NCBI GenBank assembly: GCA_900549415.1
Contig: URNX01000003.1
Coordinates: 1-64,000, forward strand
DNA from: an uncultured bacterium
GTDB taxonomy: Bacteria; Verrucomicrobiota; Lentisphaeria; Victivallales; UBA1829
Direction of reading: 5' to 3'
DNA: 64,000 nt
This document shows, piece after piece, positions 50,568-59,129 of this stretch; the stretch's first letter is position 1, and the number at the start of each line of letters is the position of its first letter. The position numbers were made by a program, and so were the translations under genes. Under the pieces are notes generated by a model, which was not told the DNA's origin, did not search any database, and saw nothing but the letters and a program-made list of their open reading frames with translations.

Positions 50568-51911
50568 ATGAAACATCAGGAGCTGAAACAGAACATTCTG
50601 GACTCCGTCCGCGAATATGCAAAACTGCGCTTCGGCGAAACCGCACCTTTCATTCCGGGCGAAAGCCGCATCAATTACGGCGGGCGCTTTTTCGATGAAA
50701 AAGAGGTCGTGAACCTCGTTGATTCTGCCCTCGACTTCTGGCTCACCGCGGGGCCCTGGGCCGCACGGTTCGAAGAAAGTTTTGCAAAGAAGCTCGGAGT
50801 AAAATTCTGCTCCGTCTGCAACTCCGGATCCTCCGCAAACCTGCTCGCGTTCTCCGCACTCACCGCACACGAACTCGGTGAACGCAGAATCCGCCGCGGA
50901 GACGAAGTCATCACCGTTGCCGCGGGATTCCCGACAACCGTCGCACCAATCATCCAGTTCGGCGCGGTTCCGGTGTTCGTCGACGTTACCGTTCCGCAAT
51001 ACAATATCGACATTGCTCAGCTGGAAGCCGCGTATTCGGAAAAAACCAAAGCCGTGATGATCGCCCACACCCTCGGCAACCCCTTCGATATCATCAAGGT
51101 CAAACAGTTCTGCGAACTCCACAACCTCTGGCTTGTGGAGGACAACTGCGACGCGCTCGGTTCCGAAGTCGAAATCGACGGAATCATGCGCAAAACCGGA
51201 ACCATCGGCGACCTCGGAACCTCCAGTTTCTATCCGCCGCACCACCTCACCATGGGCGAAGGCGGCGCGGTCTACACAAACAATCCGCTTCTCCACCGTC
51301 TCGTGAACTCCTTCCGCGACTGGGGACGCGACTGTCACTGTCCGGGCGGCGTGGACAACTCCTGCGGCTGCCGCTTCACAAAACAGTTCGGCGCACTGCC
51401 CGCCGGATACGACCACAAATATGTCTACTCCCATTTCGGATACAATCTCAAGCCGACTGATCTCCAGGCGGCAATCGGCTGCGCCCAGCTCGAAAAGCTC
51501 GACTTCGTCACCGCCGCACGCCGCGGCAACTGGGCGCATCTGCGCGAAGCTCTCGACGGCACACCGGGACTGATTCTCCCCGAACCTCTGCCCGGCTCGA
51601 ACCCGAGCTGGTTCGGTTTTCTCATCTCCGTTCAGCCCGGCGCAGGGTTCACGCGCAACGAACTCGTCAGCCATCTGGAATCACGAAAAATCCAGACGCG
51701 CAATCTCTTCGCTGGAAACCTGCTGAAACATCCGGCGGTCGTCGACGCCCCGGAAATTCAATATCGCGTCATCGGCGCGCTTCCTCAGACCGATTTCATC
51801 ATGAACAGCACATTCTGGATCGGCGTCTATCCGGGCATGAGCGCGGAAAAACTTGCATTCATGGCTTCTGAAATCCGCGCATTCATCCAAACAAAACGAG
51901 GTGAAAAATGA
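50568..51911 (+). CDS. rfbH: CDP-4-keto-6-deoxy-D-glucose 3-dehydrase
   Basis: A 447-aa PMP-dependent, iron-sulfur dehydrase (E1) that removes the 3-hydroxyl of CDP-4-keto-6-deoxyglucose. The fold is that of aspartate aminotransferases, but the usual Schiff-base lysine is replaced by His in SSFYPPHHLTMGEGGA (about residue 224), the hallmark of this group. Cysteines for the [2Fe-2S] cluster are present (EDNCDALG, RDCHCPGG, DNSCGC). It is the first of eight tightly packed genes. The usual reductase partner (E3, RfbI) is not in the window. Confidence 0.95.
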   Translation: MKHQELKQNILDSVREYAKLRFGETAPFIPGESRINYGGRFFDEKEVVNLVDSALDFWLTAGPWAARFEESFAKKLGVKFCSVCNSGSSANLLAFSALTAHELGERRIRRGDEVITVAAGFPTTVAPIIQFGAVPVFVDVTVPQYNIDIAQLEAAYSEKTKAVMIAHTLGNPFDIIKVKQFCELHNLWLVEDNCDALGSEVEIDGIMRKTGTIGDLGTSSFYPPHHLTMGEGGAVYTNNPLLHRLVNSFRDWGRDCHCPGGVDNSCGCRFTKQFGALPAGYDHKYVYSHFGYNLKPTDLQAAIGCAQLEKLDFVTAARRGNWAHLREALDGTPGLILPEPLPGSNPSWFGFLISVQPGAGFTRNELVSHLESRKIQTRNLFAGNLLKHPAVVDAPEIQYRVIGALPQTDFIMNSTFWIGVYPGMSAEKLAFMASEIRAFIQTKRGEK

Positions 51912-52690
51912 AAGCCGTCATCCTTGCCGGAGGCTTCGGGACACGTCTCAGCGAAACCTCCCATCTGATCCCGAAACCGATGGTCGAAATCGGCGGAAAG
52001 CCGATCATCTGGCACATCATGAAAACGTACGAGCACTACGGAATCAAAGATTTCATCATCTGCTGCGGATACAAACAGTACGTCATCAAGGAATACTTCT
52101 CCAACTATTTCCGCCACAACTGCGACATGACCGTCAACCTCGCAGACAACAGTATTGAAATTCTGGACAACCACTGCGAAGACTGGCGCGTCACCATGGT
52201 CGACACCGGCCTGCACACCATGACCGGCGGACGCATCCGCCGCGTCCGGAAATACATCGGCGATGAACGCTTCCTGCTTACCTACGGCGACGGCGTGACC
52301 GACGCCAACATCTCCGATGAAATCACCTTTCACGAACGCTCCGGCTCCTGGCTCACCGTCCTCGGAACCAACCCGCGCAATAAATTCGGCGTGCTGAAAG
52401 TCAACGACGAAACAAACCGCGTCGAATCCTTCTTCGAGAAAAACGACGGGGACGGGAACTGGATCAACGCCGGATATTTCGTCTGCGAGCCGCGGATCTT
52501 CGACTACATCAAGGACGGCGACGCCACCGTTTTCGAACGCGCCCCGATGGAACGTCTCGCGCTCGACGGCAAAATGTCCATATACAAACATACCGGATTC
52601 TGGAAACCAATGGACACGCTCCGCGACAACTCCGAACTCAATGAGATGTGGGATTCCGGCAATCCCCCGTGGAAATGCTGGAGCGACTGA
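51908..52690 (+). CDS. rfbF: Glucose-1-phosphate cytidylyltransferase
   Basis: A 260-aa nucleotidyltransferase that makes CDP-glucose from glucose 1-phosphate and CTP. Signature: VILAGGFGTRLSETSHLIPKP (about residues 4-24), then IGGKPIIWHIMKTY and LTYGDGVTD. The length and ETSHLIPKPM are typical of RfbF/DdhA and not of RmlA. It overlaps rfbH by 4 bp and feeds the first substrate into the pathway. Confidence 0.96.
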   Translation: MKAVILAGGFGTRLSETSHLIPKPMVEIGGKPIIWHIMKTYEHYGIKDFIICCGYKQYVIKEYFSNYFRHNCDMTVNLADNSIEILDNHCEDWRVTMVDTGLHTMTGGRIRRVRKYIGDERFLLTYGDGVTDANISDEITFHERSGSWLTVLGTNPRNKFGVLKVNDETNRVESFFEKNDGDGNWINAGYFVCEPRIFDYIKDGDATVFERAPMERLALDGKMSIYKHTGFWKPMDTLRDNSELNEMWDSGNPPWKCWSD

Positions 52691-52692
52691 CC

Positions 52693-53778
52693 ATGTTCGA
52701 TCTCTTTGACGGCTTCTACCGCAACAAGCGCGTTCTCGTCACCGGACACACCGGATTCAAAGGCTCGTGGCTCAGCCTCTGGCTCCGCGAACTCGGAGCG
52801 GAAGTCGCCGGATATGCGCTCGACCCGGAAAACGAGCGCGACAACTTCGTTCTCTCCGGACTCTCCGCAGACATGCGCGACATCCGGGGCGACATCCGTG
52901 ACGCCGCGCATCTCAACCGTGTCTTCGATGAATTCCAGCCGGAAATCGTCTTTCATCTCGCAGCCCAGCCGCTCGTCCGCCTCTCTTACGAAAAACCGGT
53001 CGAAACCTACGAAACCAATGTCATGGGCACGATTCATGTGCTCGAAGCCTTCCGCCGGACACCTTCCGCGCGCGCAGGAGTCTTCATCACCACCGACAAG
53101 TGTTACGAGAACCGCGAACAGCTGCGCGGCTGCCGCGAGGACGATCCCATGGGCGGACACGATCCCTACTCCTCCAGCAAAGGCGCATGTGAAATCGCCA
53201 TCTCCTCCTGGCGCCGCTCCTTCCTCCCGCCCGAAAACGGACGTACAATCGCATCCGCACGCGCAGGAAATGTGATCGGAGGCGGAGACTGGGCGAAGGA
53301 CCGGCTGATTCCGGACTGCATCCGCGCACTCGAAAAAGGGCGTCTTGCCCCGATGCGCAACCCCGGTTCGGTCCGTCCGTGGCAGCATGTGCTCGAACCG
53401 CTGCGCGGTTATCTCATGCTCGCAAAAGCACTTTGGCACGCCCCCGCGGACTACGCAGGTGGCTGGAACTTCGGTCCCGGCTCCGTCCACACCGTCGGCG
53501 ACGTTGTCAACTGTCTCGTCGAAGAATACGGCGCGGCGGGAAGTGAGTACACCCCCGAAAACGCCGCTCCGCATGAGGCCGGTCTGCTCGTCCTCGACAG
53601 CACAAAAGCCCGCGAAAAACTCGGCTGGAAAACTGTGCTCGACCTCCGCCGCAGCGTTGCGCTCACAGCCGACTGGTACCGCCGCTCCCGGACGGAATCC
53701 GCCGCGGAAATCTGCCGCGAAGAACTGGCGGAATACATTCAAATCTGCAAAAAACAAACCGATATGGAGAAAATATGA
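52693..53778 (+). CDS. rfbG: CDP-glucose 4,6-dehydratase
   Basis: A 361-aa extended short-chain dehydrogenase that converts CDP-glucose to CDP-4-keto-6-deoxyglucose. It has the NAD loop VTGHTGFKGSWLS (about residues 14-26), HLAAQPLVR, TTDKCYEN and the catalytic YSSSKGACE (YxxxK). RPWQHVLEPL is characteristic of this enzyme. I start at MFDLFDGFY (GGAG nine bases upstream), 2 bases after the rfbF stop. It overlaps the next gene by 4 bp. Confidence 0.95.
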   Translation: MFDLFDGFYRNKRVLVTGHTGFKGSWLSLWLRELGAEVAGYALDPENERDNFVLSGLSADMRDIRGDIRDAAHLNRVFDEFQPEIVFHLAAQPLVRLSYEKPVETYETNVMGTIHVLEAFRRTPSARAGVFITTDKCYENREQLRGCREDDPMGGHDPYSSSKGACEIAISSWRRSFLPPENGRTIASARAGNVIGGGDWAKDRLIPDCIRALEKGRLAPMRNPGSVRPWQHVLEPLRGYLMLAKALWHAPADYAGGWNFGPGSVHTVGDVVNCLVEEYGAAGSEYTPENAAPHEAGLLVLDSTKAREKLGWKTVLDLRRSVALTADWYRRSRTESAAEICREELAEYIQICKKQTDMEKI

Positions 53779-55967
53779 AATTCAACTGGACCACCATTCC
53801 GCAGGGCTGGAACGCCTCCCTGAAGCAGGACGGCAGCGCCGTTTCCTCCAACATCACCAGAACCGGAGACGCCGACCGTTTCGAGAGCATCGATCTCGGA
53901 ATCAATCTCGGCGCGACGCTCACAGCCGACTCCGCCGTCATGACCGGCGCTCCCGCAATGGGAACCTGGATGCGCATCTTCGCGCCGGAAACATTCGGTC
54001 TCACAATCCGCGCGAAAAACTGGATGCTCGTCCGCATCTCCAAAGAGGATTTCATTCTGATCGCAATCGCCTCCTGGCGCATCTTCTCCGGAGAAATTCT
54101 CTTCCGCAACGGCGACGTCACCGTCAGTTTCTACGGAGACGGACACCGCTTCGCGCCCGGCGAAACGGTTCCGCTCGAACAGCTCTTCTGCATGCGCGGC
54201 TCCTCCGAACGCGCACTGCTCGACGCTTACGCCGATTACCTCGCAAAGCTCCATGCGGTCCGCCTCAATCTCCGCTCCTGGCGCGGCTGGGGATCCTGGG
54301 ATTATTACGCGATCAAGTTCAACGACCGCGCCATCCGCAAAAATCTCGATGAGCTCCAGAAGCTCACCACCAACGCAAACCTTCTCCAGATCGACGACGG
54401 CTACAGTCTCTGGGGCGACTGGATGAACATCAACCCTGAAGTCTTCCCCGAAGGGCTCGATTCCATCGTTAAAGAGGCGGCGCTCCGCGGACTCGAAACA
54501 GGCATCTGGCTCGCTCCCTTCCTCGCCGAAGCGGATTCACAGGTTCTCAAGGATCACCCCGACTGGTTCCTACGCAAGCCCGACGGCTCCTACGTTCCCG
54601 CCTGGACCGGACGCGTCATTTTCGACTACTCCAACGATGAAGTCGTCGATTATCTACGCCGCTGCATCCGCTTCTTCCGCAACGCCGGAATCACCTACCT
54701 CAAGATCGACTTTCTCCGCGCCGGAACGCTCAGCGGACTCGGCAAGGTTCCGATGAGCGCATACGAACGCTTCCACCGCTGCCTCTCCGCTCTCCGCGAA
54801 GAAGCGGGCGCCGACTGTTACATTCTCGGCTGCTCCGCCGAATTTGCCCCCTGCATCGGACACGTCGACGGCATGCGCGTCGGCCCCGACATTTCCCCGA
54901 AGTTTGAAGATGTCCGCAAATCCGCGCATTGCTGCATGGCCTCCGCACACCTGCACCGCAAAGTCTACCAGTGCGACCCCGACTATCTCATCGTCCGCGG
55001 CGAAGGCATGGAAGATGAGGAAGTCTCCCCCTCCGGTGCAAAACACTCCATGCTCACGCACAGCGAAGCGGAACTCTGGGCAAACTTCGCGGTCATGACC
55101 GGAAACGCCGTGCTCTCCAGCGACAAACTCCCGCTTCTCTCGCACGACCGCAAAAACCTTGTCGCCTCCGCGTTTGAACGCGCTTCCGAAAACGCAAAAG
55201 GCTATTACGTCCTCGACTACTGGCACGAAATTCCCTCAATGATCTGGGCGGACGGCAAACTCGGCGTCTTCAACTGGGCCGACACCGAACAGACATTCAC
55301 GCTTCCCGGCGACACCTCTCTGAAGCTTTCCGCACACTCCTCGCGCATACTCGAAAAGTTCGCATGGGACGGCAAGCAGATTCCGGTTGCAGAGCTTCCG
55401 CCGCTGCCCGCCACCCCGACCGGCGAACCCTTTGACGCGGCCGACGCCCTTCCGCTCCCGCTCGGACCCGAAGGACACGAGCCGCTTGCAACAAACCACG
55501 AAACCGGCGAAGGACTCCTCGACGGCGCGTATGTCCCCGTCCAGGAGCAGGATACCTTCCTCGGCGTCCCGTTCAAAGTCGGCGCACATATCATAACCTT
55601 CACGATGGGCGAACCGCGCAAATCCATCCGCATCCCCGTCGGACGCAAGGTGCGCGAGCTTTACTTCCTCCACGCCGCCGACTTCCCCGTCAAAGGCGAA
55701 TGGCTCAGCTACATTCTCCATGCCGCCGACGGCTCCTCAAGCGAACACGTGCTGCTTATGGGACGCGACATCGGCAACACCGATTATCACTACTCCCTCC
55801 CGTGGACCTCGCTGACCGCACGGATTGCATGGGTCGAGCCCGTCACAAGCCGCACGCTCTACGTCCAGAAACTGGTTCTCGATGCGGAAACCGACCTTGA
55901 ATCCATCGAAGTCACCGCGCCGCGCCAGAATGGCACACACGTTCTCGCCGGCATTTCAACACGGTAA
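53775..55967 (+). CDS. GH36-like alpha-galactosidase-type protein
   Basis: A 730-aa protein without signal peptide. It has an N-terminal beta-sandwich (about residues 1-160), then a barrel. LLQIDDGYSLWGDW and GIWLAPFLAE are GH36/melibiase hallmarks. The nucleophile Asp is in YLKIDFLRAG (about residue 312) and the acid/base Asp in RVGPDISPKF (about 371). About 170 extra residues at the C-terminus form another beta domain. It sits inside the dideoxyhexose operon by a 4-bp overlap with rfbG and 9 bp before yjbQ. A hydrolase or transglycosidase in a nucleotide-sugar operon is unexpected; its role there is unknown. Confidence 0.85.
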   Translation: MKFNWTTIPQGWNASLKQDGSAVSSNITRTGDADRFESIDLGINLGATLTADSAVMTGAPAMGTWMRIFAPETFGLTIRAKNWMLVRISKEDFILIAIASWRIFSGEILFRNGDVTVSFYGDGHRFAPGETVPLEQLFCMRGSSERALLDAYADYLAKLHAVRLNLRSWRGWGSWDYYAIKFNDRAIRKNLDELQKLTTNANLLQIDDGYSLWGDWMNINPEVFPEGLDSIVKEAALRGLETGIWLAPFLAEADSQVLKDHPDWFLRKPDGSYVPAWTGRVIFDYSNDEVVDYLRRCIRFFRNAGITYLKIDFLRAGTLSGLGKVPMSAYERFHRCLSALREEAGADCYILGCSAEFAPCIGHVDGMRVGPDISPKFEDVRKSAHCCMASAHLHRKVYQCDPDYLIVRGEGMEDEEVSPSGAKHSMLTHSEAELWANFAVMTGNAVLSSDKLPLLSHDRKNLVASAFERASENAKGYYVLDYWHEIPSMIWADGKLGVFNWADTEQTFTLPGDTSLKLSAHSSRILEKFAWDGKQIPVAELPPLPATPTGEPFDAADALPLPLGPEGHEPLATNHETGEGLLDGAYVPVQEQDTFLGVPFKVGAHIITFTMGEPRKSIRIPVGRKVRELYFLHAADFPVKGEWLSYILHAADGSSSEHVLLMGRDIGNTDYHYSLPWTSLTARIAWVEPVTSRTLYVQKLVLDAETDLESIEVTAPRQNGTHVLAGISTR

Positions 55968-55976
55968 GGAGCGCTC

Positions 55977-56396
55977 ATGAAATCTTTCCGCAAAGAACTG
56001 ATGTTCAACGTCAAATCCCGCCGCGCCTACATCGACATCACCGATGAAGTCGTCGCGGCGCTCCGCGAATCGGGCATCAAAGAGGGGCTTCTCCTCTGCA
56101 ACGCCATGCACATCACCGCATCGGTCTACATCAACGACCACGAATCCGGACTGATTCAGGATTACGACAACTGGCTCGAGCAGCTCGCTCCGCACGAGCC
56201 GCTCTCCCGCTACAATCACAACCGCACCGGCGAAGACAACGGAGACGCCCACCTGAAACGCCAGGTCATGGGACGCGAAGTCGTCGTCGCCGTAACCGAA
56301 GGCAAACTCGATTTCGGTCCGTGGGAGCGCATCTACTATGCGGAATTCGACGGACGCCGCATCAAGCGCGTCCTCATTAAAATCATCGGAGAATAA
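55977..56396 (+). CDS. YjbQ-family protein (UPF0047)
   Basis: A 139-aa protein of the YjbQ family, small homo-oligomeric enzymes. It has the family regions NAMHITASVYIND, GEDNGDAHLKRQVMG and GPWERIYYAEFDG. Some members show weak thiamine phosphate synthase activity; the physiological role is not settled. Its place 6 bp before a thiamine-diphosphate-dependent enzyme gene may be meaningful or chance. Confidence 0.88.
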   Translation: MKSFRKELMFNVKSRRAYIDITDEVVAALRESGIKEGLLLCNAMHITASVYINDHESGLIQDYDNWLEQLAPHEPLSRYNHNRTGEDNGDAHLKRQVMGREVVVAVTEGKLDFGPWERIYYAEFDGRRIKRVLIKIIGE

Positions 56397-56402
56397 CATC
56401 GG

Positions 56403-58193
56403 ATGAGGCTCAGCGATTACATCTTCCGGACTCTGGCGGACTGGGGGCTCCGTCAGGCGTTCTTCATTACCGGCGGCGGCGCAATGCACCTGAACGATGC
56501 GCTCGGCTCGGAACCGCGCATCAGCCGGCTCTGCTGCCTGCATGAGCAGGCGTGCGCAATCGCGGCGGAGGCATACGCCCGTGTCGCGGGGATTCCCGCC
56601 GTGGTCAGCGTCACCAGCGGTCCCGGCGGAACCAACGCCATCACCGGAGTCGCCGGAGCCTGGCTCGATTCCATCCCGATGATCGTCATCTCCGGACAGA
56701 TCAAAACCGAAACCATGATCAGCTCCTGTCCGGAACTCAAACTGCGTCAGCTCGGCGACCAGGAACTCAACATCACCGATGTCGTCCGCCCCATCACCAA
56801 GTACGCCGTCGCGGTGAAAAAACCGGAGGAGATCCGTTATCACCTCGAACGCGCCTGCTACCTCGCCATGACCGGACGCCCCGGTCCCGTCTGGCTCGAT
56901 ATTCCGCTTGACGTTCAGGCGGCTCAGATCGACCCCGGAACGCTCGCGGGATACGATTCCCAGGAGGATCCGCTTCCGGAGCTCAACCCCGCCGACGTCA
57001 TTGCGGCACTCGCAAAGCTCCGCACGGCGGAACGTCCCGTCATCATCGCGGGTTCGGGCGTCATCTCTGCCGGAGCGCGCGAACTCTTCCGCTCGGTCGC
57101 ACAACGCTGGAACATCCCCGTTCTCACAGCAATCTCCGGAATCGACCTGCTCCCCTCCGATTCGCCGCAGTTCTTCGGACGCCCCGGCGTGATGGGTGCA
57201 AGAGCGGCAAATTTCATTCTTCAGAACGCGGATTGTCTTCTCGTTCTCGGAACCCGCATGAATCTGCGCGTCATCGGATACGACTACAAAAATCTCGCCC
57301 GCTCCGCTTACCGGATCATGGTCGACGCCGATTCCGCCGAGCTTTCCAAACCCACTTTCCGGGTTGACCTCAAGATTCACGCCGACGCGGGCGACTTTCT
57401 CCGCGCCGTGGAAACCGCGCCGCTTCCGGAAAAGACTGCCTGGCTCGATTACTGCCGCAAACTGCGCGCCAGATATCCCGCCGTCCTGCCGGAACACCGC
57501 AACCGCACCGATTACGTCAGCTCCTACGCATTCCCCGAACTGCTCGCCCGTTTCATGAAACCGGAAAGCATCGTCGTCACCGGAAACGGAACCGCCTACA
57601 CAAGCACCTTCCAGGCGCTGCCCGTGCGCAACGGCGACCGCGTCATCGCAAACGTCGCCTGCGCCTCGATGGGCTACGACCTTCCCGCCGCCATCGGAGC
57701 CGCCGCAGCCGCGCCCGGACGCGAGGTCGTCTGCATTACCGGAGACGGCAGCATTCAGATGAACCTCCAGGAACTGCAGACCATTCTGAGCAATGCGTAT
57801 CCGGTCAAGATTTTCATGTACAACAACAATGGCTATCTCTCCATCAAACTGACGCAGAACGCATTTTTCAACGGACACTTCGTCGGCTCAACACCTGAAT
57901 CCGGTGTGCATCTGCCCGACATGCGCAAACTCGCGGAGGCATACGGCTTCCGCACGTACCTTCTGCGGAACAATGCGGAGGCGGAAGCGCAGCTTCCGGA
58001 AATCCTCGCACTTGACGGTCCAGTCTTCTGCGAAGTCATGACCGATCCGCTGGAAAAGCTCGGTCCGAAAGCATCCTCAATGCGTCTGCCCGACGGGCGC
58101 ATCGTTTCGCGTCCGCTTGAAGACCTTGCGCCCTTCCTGCCGCGCGAAGAGTTCAAAGCAAACATGATCATTCCGACCGTGGAGGAAAAATGA
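56403..58193 (+). CDS. Thiamine diphosphate-dependent enzyme, acetolactate synthase-like
   Basis: A 596-aa protein of the acetohydroxyacid synthase fold. The catalytic Glu is in CCLHEQACA (about residue 48), followed by VTSGPGGTNAITG. A central FAD/nucleotide-type domain comes next, then the thiamine motif ITGDGSIQMNLQELQT ... NNNGY (about 446-480). In this operon the likely parallel is YerE of Yersinia, which attaches a two-carbon unit from pyruvate to C4 of CDP-4-keto-3,6-dideoxyhexose. A housekeeping acetolactate synthase is less likely here, since no small subunit or ilv gene is near. It overlaps the GT2 gene by 4 bp. Confidence 0.85.
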   Translation: MRLSDYIFRTLADWGLRQAFFITGGGAMHLNDALGSEPRISRLCCLHEQACAIAAEAYARVAGIPAVVSVTSGPGGTNAITGVAGAWLDSIPMIVISGQIKTETMISSCPELKLRQLGDQELNITDVVRPITKYAVAVKKPEEIRYHLERACYLAMTGRPGPVWLDIPLDVQAAQIDPGTLAGYDSQEDPLPELNPADVIAALAKLRTAERPVIIAGSGVISAGARELFRSVAQRWNIPVLTAISGIDLLPSDSPQFFGRPGVMGARAANFILQNADCLLVLGTRMNLRVIGYDYKNLARSAYRIMVDADSAELSKPTFRVDLKIHADAGDFLRAVETAPLPEKTAWLDYCRKLRARYPAVLPEHRNRTDYVSSYAFPELLARFMKPESIVVTGNGTAYTSTFQALPVRNGDRVIANVACASMGYDLPAAIGAAAAAPGREVVCITGDGSIQMNLQELQTILSNAYPVKIFMYNNNGYLSIKLTQNAFFNGHFVGSTPESGVHLPDMRKLAEAYGFRTYLLRNNAEAEAQLPEILALDGPVFCEVMTDPLEKLGPKASSMRLPDGRIVSRPLEDLAPFLPREEFKANMIIPTVEEK

Positions 58194-59128
58194 AAAAAAT
58201 CAGCATCACCGGCGGCTGCTACAACGAAGCGGGAAACATTGAGGAACTCTACACACGCTGTCTCGCGGTTCTGAAAAAATTTCCGCAGTACGATTATGAA
58301 TTTGTCCTTGCCGACAACTGCTCCACTGACAACACGCGCGACGTTCTCCGCACGCTTGCCGCGCGCGACCCGAAGTTCAAAGTCATCCTGAACGCCAATA
58401 ATTTCGGCCATATCCGCTCCCCGTTCAATGCGCTTCTGAACGCCTCCGGCGATGCGGCGGTCAGCATGTGCACCGACCTTCAGGAGCCCCCGGAAGTGCT
58501 CGAACAGTTCATCCGCGAATGGGAAAACGGTGCAAAAGTCGTCTGCGGCGTCCGCAGCGGAACAAAGGCGGGATTCGTGCTCGAATGCTTCCGCAGACTC
58601 TACTACAAGTTCCTCGCGACCGTCGCCCCCGATGAACACATCATCCCCCGCTTCACCGGATTCGGACTCTATGACCGCGCGTTTCTCGACGCCCTCCGCA
58701 AATTCCATGACCCGTACCCCTACTTCCGCGGACTCGTCAGCGAAATCGGCTTCCACCGCGTGGAAGTGCCTTTCGTTCAGGAAAAGCGCAAAAGCGGACG
58801 CACCCACAACAACTTCTTCACGCTTTACGACATGGCGATGACGGGGCTCGTCAACCACACCAAACTTCCCCTCCGGCTCGCCGTTTTCGCGGGACTCCTG
58901 CTCGGAAGCGGAAGTCTGCTGGTTGCGTTCGGCTATCTGCTTGCAAAGCTCATCTGGTGGGACACCTTCCAGCTCGGACTCGCCCCGCTCGTGGTCGGAA
59001 TGTTCTTCTTCTTTGCGGTTCAGCTCTTTTTCATCGGGCTGATCGGCGAATATCTCGGCGCAGTCTGGACGCAGGTCAAAAACAAACCGCTTGTCATCGA
59101 AGAAGAGCGGATCAACTTCGACAAGTGA
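58190..59128 (+). CDS. Family 2 glycosyltransferase with membrane anchor
   Basis: A 312-aa inner-membrane glycosyltransferase of the DPM1/GtrB type. The GT-A domain (residues about 1-220) has TGGCYNEAGNIEELY, LADNCSTDNTRDVL and the metal/acceptor region CTDLQEPPE (about 93-101). Two transmembrane helices follow (about 226-253 and 265-290). Such enzymes load a sugar onto a polyprenyl phosphate. It is the only glycosyltransferase in the operon and may transfer the sugar made by its neighbours. Confidence 0.9.
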   Translation: MKKISITGGCYNEAGNIEELYTRCLAVLKKFPQYDYEFVLADNCSTDNTRDVLRTLAARDPKFKVILNANNFGHIRSPFNALLNASGDAAVSMCTDLQEPPEVLEQFIREWENGAKVVCGVRSGTKAGFVLECFRRLYYKFLATVAPDEHIIPRFTGFGLYDRAFLDALRKFHDPYPYFRGLVSEIGFHRVEVPFVQEKRKSGRTHNNFFTLYDMAMTGLVNHTKLPLRLAVFAGLLLGSGSLLVAFGYLLAKLIWWDTFQLGLAPLVVGMFFFFAVQLFFIGLIGEYLGAVWTQVKNKPLVIEEERINFDK

Positions 59129-59129
59129 C

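Noticed and set aside
55956..57878. 640-aa minus-strand open frame opposite yjbQ and the thiamine enzyme gene
   Set aside because: Antisense shadow with the same skewed composition; both real genes have clear family motifs and tight operon spacing.
56403..58193. Thiamine enzyme as ordinary acetolactate synthase (ilvB)
   Set aside because: No regulatory subunit gene or other branched-chain genes are near, and the gene is buried in a dideoxyhexose operon with overlapping ends. A sugar-modifying role is preferred, though not proven.
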